A stretch of 9,193 nucleotides of DNA from Pseudomonas sp. UBA4194 (GTDB taxonomy: Bacteria > Pseudomonadota > Gammaproteobacteria > Pseudomonadales > Pseudomonadaceae). Both the position numbers and the translations under genes were made by a program. The notes under the pieces were generated by a model. That model made no database searches, was not told the DNA's origin, and saw nothing but the letters and a program-made list of their open reading frames with translations. Below, piece by piece: positions 6,718 to 9,193 of the stretch (position 1 is the stretch's first letter; every line of letters starts with the position of its first letter). Location: assembly GCF_002379585.1 (NCBI RefSeq), contig NZ_DFUE01000062.1:1-9193 (forward strand), in the 5' to 3' direction.

Positions 6718-8040
6718 TCAACCGCGACGCACAACGGGAATATCCAACCCCAACGTCTCACGCAACGTCCCGCCCGGGTATTCGCGCCGATACACGCCGC
6801 GCGCCTGCAACAACGGCACCACCTCCTCGGTAAACCGCCGGAACTGCCCGGGGTGCCCGATGTAGATATTGAACCCATCCACCGCGTGCGCTTCGAACCA
6901 GGTGGCCATCTTCGCCGCGACCGTTTCCGCGGTGCCGACGAATGCCCCGGGGCGCAATTGACGGGAGGCCTGTACGGCCTGGCGCAAGGTCTGACCTTCA
7001 CTCACTGCCTTGTCGGTGATGCGCTTGGCCACGGTGAAGAAGCTGCTGCGGGCCGCTTCCAGCGCCTGCACCGGGAAGGGTGCATCCAGGTCGTACTGGC
7101 TGAAGTCGTGCCAGCCGAACGAGCGGCCGAATTCCAGCAGGGCCTGCTCGAAGCTGTGGTCGGTCTGATGGTAATGGCGCTCGATTTCCCGCGCCTGTTC
7201 ATCGGTATCGCCGACGAAAACTTCTGCGCCTGGCAACACCAGCACCTGCTCCGGGTCACGCCCCTGGCGCTCGGCGCGGGCCTTGATCTCGCGATAGAAC
7301 TGCTGACCTTGCTCCAAGGTCGGCGCGTGGGTGAACACCACGTCGGCGATGGCGGCGCCCAGTTCGCGACCCTGCTCGGAGTCACCGGCCTGGAAAATCA
7401 CCGGCTGGCCTTGAGGCGAGCGTTGGATGTTCAGCGGGCCCACCACCTGGAAGTGCTCACCCTTGTGGTTCAGCGCGTGCAGTTTGGCCGGATCGAAGTA
7501 GCGACCGCTGCTGCGATCGCGCGTGAACGCGTCGTCCTCCCAGGATTGCCACAAACCCTGCACCACTTTCACGTGCTCCTGAGCGCGGGAGTAGCGGGTG
7601 TCGTAATCGTAGTGTTCGTCGCGCCCGTAGTTGCCCGCGGTGCCGGCGTCGCCACTGGTCACCACGTTCCAGCCGGCGCGGCCCTTGCTGATCAGGTCCA
7701 GCGAGGCCAGACGCCGGGCCACATTGAAGGGCTCGTTGTAGGACGTGGTCAGGGTGCCGACCAGGCCGATATGGCGAGTGCTCACGGCCAGCGCCGAGAG
7801 CAGGGTCAGCGGCTCCAGGCGGTTCAGATAGTGCGGCGGTGAACCGGGGGTGATGAACTGGCTGTCGACAATGAAAATCAGGTCGAAGCAGGCCGCTTCA
7901 GCCTGGCGCGCGATGTCGATGTACCAATCGATGTTTACGCTGGCGTCACTGGGCAGTTCCGGGTCCAGCCACAGGTTGTGGCGGCCGGGGCCGCCGACGC
8001 CCATGGTCAGGGCGCCGAGTTTGAGTTGTCGTTGGCTCAT
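6718..8040 (-). CDS. LLM-class flavin monooxygenase, NtaA/SnaA/DszA family
   Basis: The 440-residue protein is an FMN-dependent, luciferase-like monooxygenase that needs reduced flavin from a partner reductase. Members oxidise nitrilotriacetate, dibenzothiophene sulfone, and various sulfonates and sulfones. Family signatures include FDLIFIVDSQF at 52-62, YNEPFNVARRLASLD at 101-115, SKGRAGWNVVTSGD at 118-131 and HKGEHFQVVGPLN at 192-204. SPQGQPVIFQAGDSEQGRE at 208-226 is the flavin/phosphate-loop region typical of the NtaA group. Length agrees with the family (about 440-460). The ATG at 8040 follows the binding-protein gene by 18 bases. The stop codon of that gene (TAA) overlaps an AAGGACAGGA purine run that serves as ribosome site, suggesting coupled translation. 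Pairing with an SsuA-like binding protein points to sulfur scavenging, but the substrate cannot be named. No flavin reductase gene is in the window. Confidence 0.92.
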   Translation of the reverse strand: MSQRQLKLGALTMGVGGPGRHNLWLDPELPSDASVNIDWYIDIARQAEAACFDLIFIVDSQFITPGSPPHYLNRLEPLTLLSALAVSTRHIGLVGTLTTSYNEPFNVARRLASLDLISKGRAGWNVVTSGDAGTAGNYGRDEHYDYDTRYSRAQEHVKVVQGLWQSWEDDAFTRDRSSGRYFDPAKLHALNHKGEHFQVVGPLNIQRSPQGQPVIFQAGDSEQGRELGAAIADVVFTHAPTLEQGQQFYREIKARAERQGRDPEQVLVLPGAEVFVGDTDEQAREIERHYHQTDHSFEQALLEFGRSFGWHDFSQYDLDAPFPVQALEAARSSFFTVAKRITDKAVSEGQTLRQAVQASRQLRPGAFVGTAETVAAKMATWFEAHAVDGFNIYIGHPGQFRRFTEEVVPLLQARGVYRREYPGGTLRETLGLDIPVVRRG

Positions 8041-8058
8041 GGTTTGGCTGTCCTGTCC

Positions 8059-9018
8059 TTATGGCGCGGCTTGGGCGGTGGTCTTCGGTTCGAAGGCACC
8101 CTTGAACGAATCATCGAAAAGCGACGCGGCAGGGTAGGACTTGATCAAGCCCAGGCCGCTGAAGAAATCGATGGTCTGCTGCGCGGCGGCGATCTTGGTT
8201 TGATCCACCGGCCCGACCTGGGTTTTCGCGCGGGAGAACCAGGCACGGGCAATTTCCCGGTCGGCCTTGGTGCGCTCGGCCCAGGCATCGGCGTAGGCGT
8301 CGTTATGGGCCGGATCGCTGAGGGTCCACTCCCGGGCTTTTTTCAGGCGTTGCAGAAAGTCGCTGATGGCGGCCCGTTTCTCGCTCAGGGAATCGTTGTT
8401 GGCGACCACGAAACTTTGCGCCGGGATCAGTCCCTTGGCGGTGGCAATGACCTTGGCACCCTGGCGTTCCTGCTGCGTGACATAGGGTTCCCAGGTGGCG
8501 ATCACGTCCACCGAGCCGCCTTCCAGAGCGTGGGAGGCGTCAAGTGCGCTGAGGTAGCGAATGTCGACCGAGTCACGGGGCACACCGGCCTTGTCCAGGG
8601 CGGTGAACAGCAGTTGCTGGCTCCATGATCCCTTCCAGATGGCGACCCGTTTGCCTTTGATATCGGCCAGGGTGTTGATCGCCGAATCCTTGCGGGCCAG
8701 GATGGCCACGCCGTCGAGGCTCTGCTGGCTGACCGCGATCACCTTGATGGGCGCGCCCAAGGCACCCAGAAACAGGGGAGGGGCATCGCCCAGCAGGCCG
8801 ACGTCCAGGCTGCCGACGTTGAGCGCTTCAGCTACGGGGGAGCCGGCGGTGAACTGCTTCCAGTCCAGGGTGTAGGGCAGATCGTTGAGCACGCCGGCGG
8901 CTTCCATCACCGCGCGGGTGTTGTAGCTCTGGTCACCTACGGTGAGGGTCTGGGCGCTGACGCCCGCAGATACGGCAATGGCCAGCGCGGCGGCGGCGAG
9001 TTTGAGAACGTTGCGCAC
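8059..9018 (-). CDS. SsuA-like aliphatic-sulfonate-type ABC substrate-binding protein
   Basis: This 319-residue periplasmic protein has a clear Sec signal peptide (MRNVLKLAAAALAIAVSAGVSA, likely cut before QTLTVG). The mature part shows SsuA/NrtA/TauA-family features: GSPVAEALNVGSLDVGLLGD at 59-78 and APPLFLGALGAPIKVIAV at 79-96, the latter near the ligand cleft. KGKRVAIWKGSWSQQLL at 121-137, LEGGSVDVIATWEPYV at 165-180 and SFVVANNDSL at 202-211 also match. The length equals that of E. coli SsuA. The start is GTG at 9018 with GGAG 6 bases upstream. It would deliver an alkanesulfonate-like or other anionic ligand to an inner-membrane transporter. No permease or ATPase gene follows in the unit, so partner subunits lie elsewhere or beyond the right edge. 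The ligand is not readable from sequence. Confidence 0.92.
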   Translation of the reverse strand: MRNVLKLAAAALAIAVSAGVSAQTLTVGDQSYNTRAVMEAAGVLNDLPYTLDWKQFTAGSPVAEALNVGSLDVGLLGDAPPLFLGALGAPIKVIAVSQQSLDGVAILARKDSAINTLADIKGKRVAIWKGSWSQQLLFTALDKAGVPRDSVDIRYLSALDASHALEGGSVDVIATWEPYVTQQERQGAKVIATAKGLIPAQSFVVANNDSLSEKRAAISDFLQRLKKAREWTLSDPAHNDAYADAWAERTKADREIARAWFSRAKTQVGPVDQTKIAAAQQTIDFFSGLGLIKSYPAASLFDDSFKGAFEPKTTAQAAP

Positions 9019-9024
9019 AGGAAA

Positions 9025-9028
9025 CTCC
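9025..9028 (-). promoter_or_regulatory. Ribosome binding site supporting a GTG start
   Basis: GGAG on the minus strand is 6 bases before the GTG at 9018. This supports the GTG as the real start of the binding protein, which also places the signal peptide correctly at the N-terminus. Confidence 0.55.
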
Positions 9029-9050
9029 AGGAGCGTCAGGGGTAAGCAAT

Positions 9051-9077
9051 TTGGTTATTTTAAAGTGTGATAACCAA
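9051..9077. promoter_or_regulatory. LysR-type dyad upstream of the sulfonate-type unit
   Basis: TTGGTTAT and ATAACCAA are perfect 8-base inverted arms separated by exactly 11 bases, so the inner edge reads T-N11-A, the classic LysR-family box. The dyad ends 33 bases before the GTG of the binding-protein gene. A TAAAAT -10-like box (9057-9062, minus strand) lies inside it, and a 10-base palindrome GCTTATAAGC (9084-9093) lies just upstream. CysB-like sulfur regulators belong to the LysR family, which fits the genes, but the regulator is inferred. Confidence 0.45.
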
Positions 9078-9193
9078 TCGAATGCTTATAAGCTAACGGA
9101 GTATTGTCTGTGCGTGAAATTCATTTTAGGAATTAGGTAATATGCGGAATGCGCAGTACGTGGGGTTGGTGAGGGTGGTGGGGCGGTCTGTAG

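Overview
The window looks like chromosomal DNA of a Pseudomonas-type gammaproteobacterium, judging from its high GC content with strong GC bias at third codon positions, a closely RlhA-like gene, and the sulfonate-type binding protein/flavin monooxygenase pair. This genus call is inference from gene content and sequence feel, not from a database match. All seven convincing genes lie on the minus strand, so the region is transcribed from right to left. I see no rRNA, tRNA, CRISPR array, transposase, phage gene or sign of recent transfer.

Reading in the direction of transcription, the right end (9018 to 6718) holds an exported SsuA-like substrate-binding protein followed 18 bases later by an NtaA/DszA-type flavin monooxygenase. 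They form a tight two-gene unit, probably for scavenging organosulfur compounds. A perfect 8-base dyad spaced by 11 bases (9051-9077) sits just upstream. After the monooxygenase comes a 177-base gap with a GC-rich hairpin repeat.

The middle (6540 to 1967) holds rlhA, a peptidase-U32-family enzyme needed for hydroxylation of a 23S rRNA cytidine. It is followed, 65 bases on and with no visible terminator, by a fused aconitase X gene of the cis-3-hydroxy-L-proline dehydratase type. After 84 bases comes a small Rossmann-fold, F420-dependent-NADP-oxidoreductase-like protein that carries a Sec signal peptide. A weak intrinsic terminator (1911-1932) follows it.

The left end (1841 to 118) holds a membrane fatty acid desaturase with three histidine boxes. 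Eleven bases after its stop is a GTG-started, leaderless PhnD-like protein whose ribosome binding site overlaps the desaturase stop codon. The last 117 bases show nothing I can support.

I found no clear new defence or mobile system. The best leads are: a cytoplasmic PhnD-like protein coupled to a desaturase; an aconitase X gene beside rlhA rather than with proline-metabolism genes; a nucleotide-binding Rossmann protein with an export signal; and the LysR-type dyad upstream of the sulfur-type pair.
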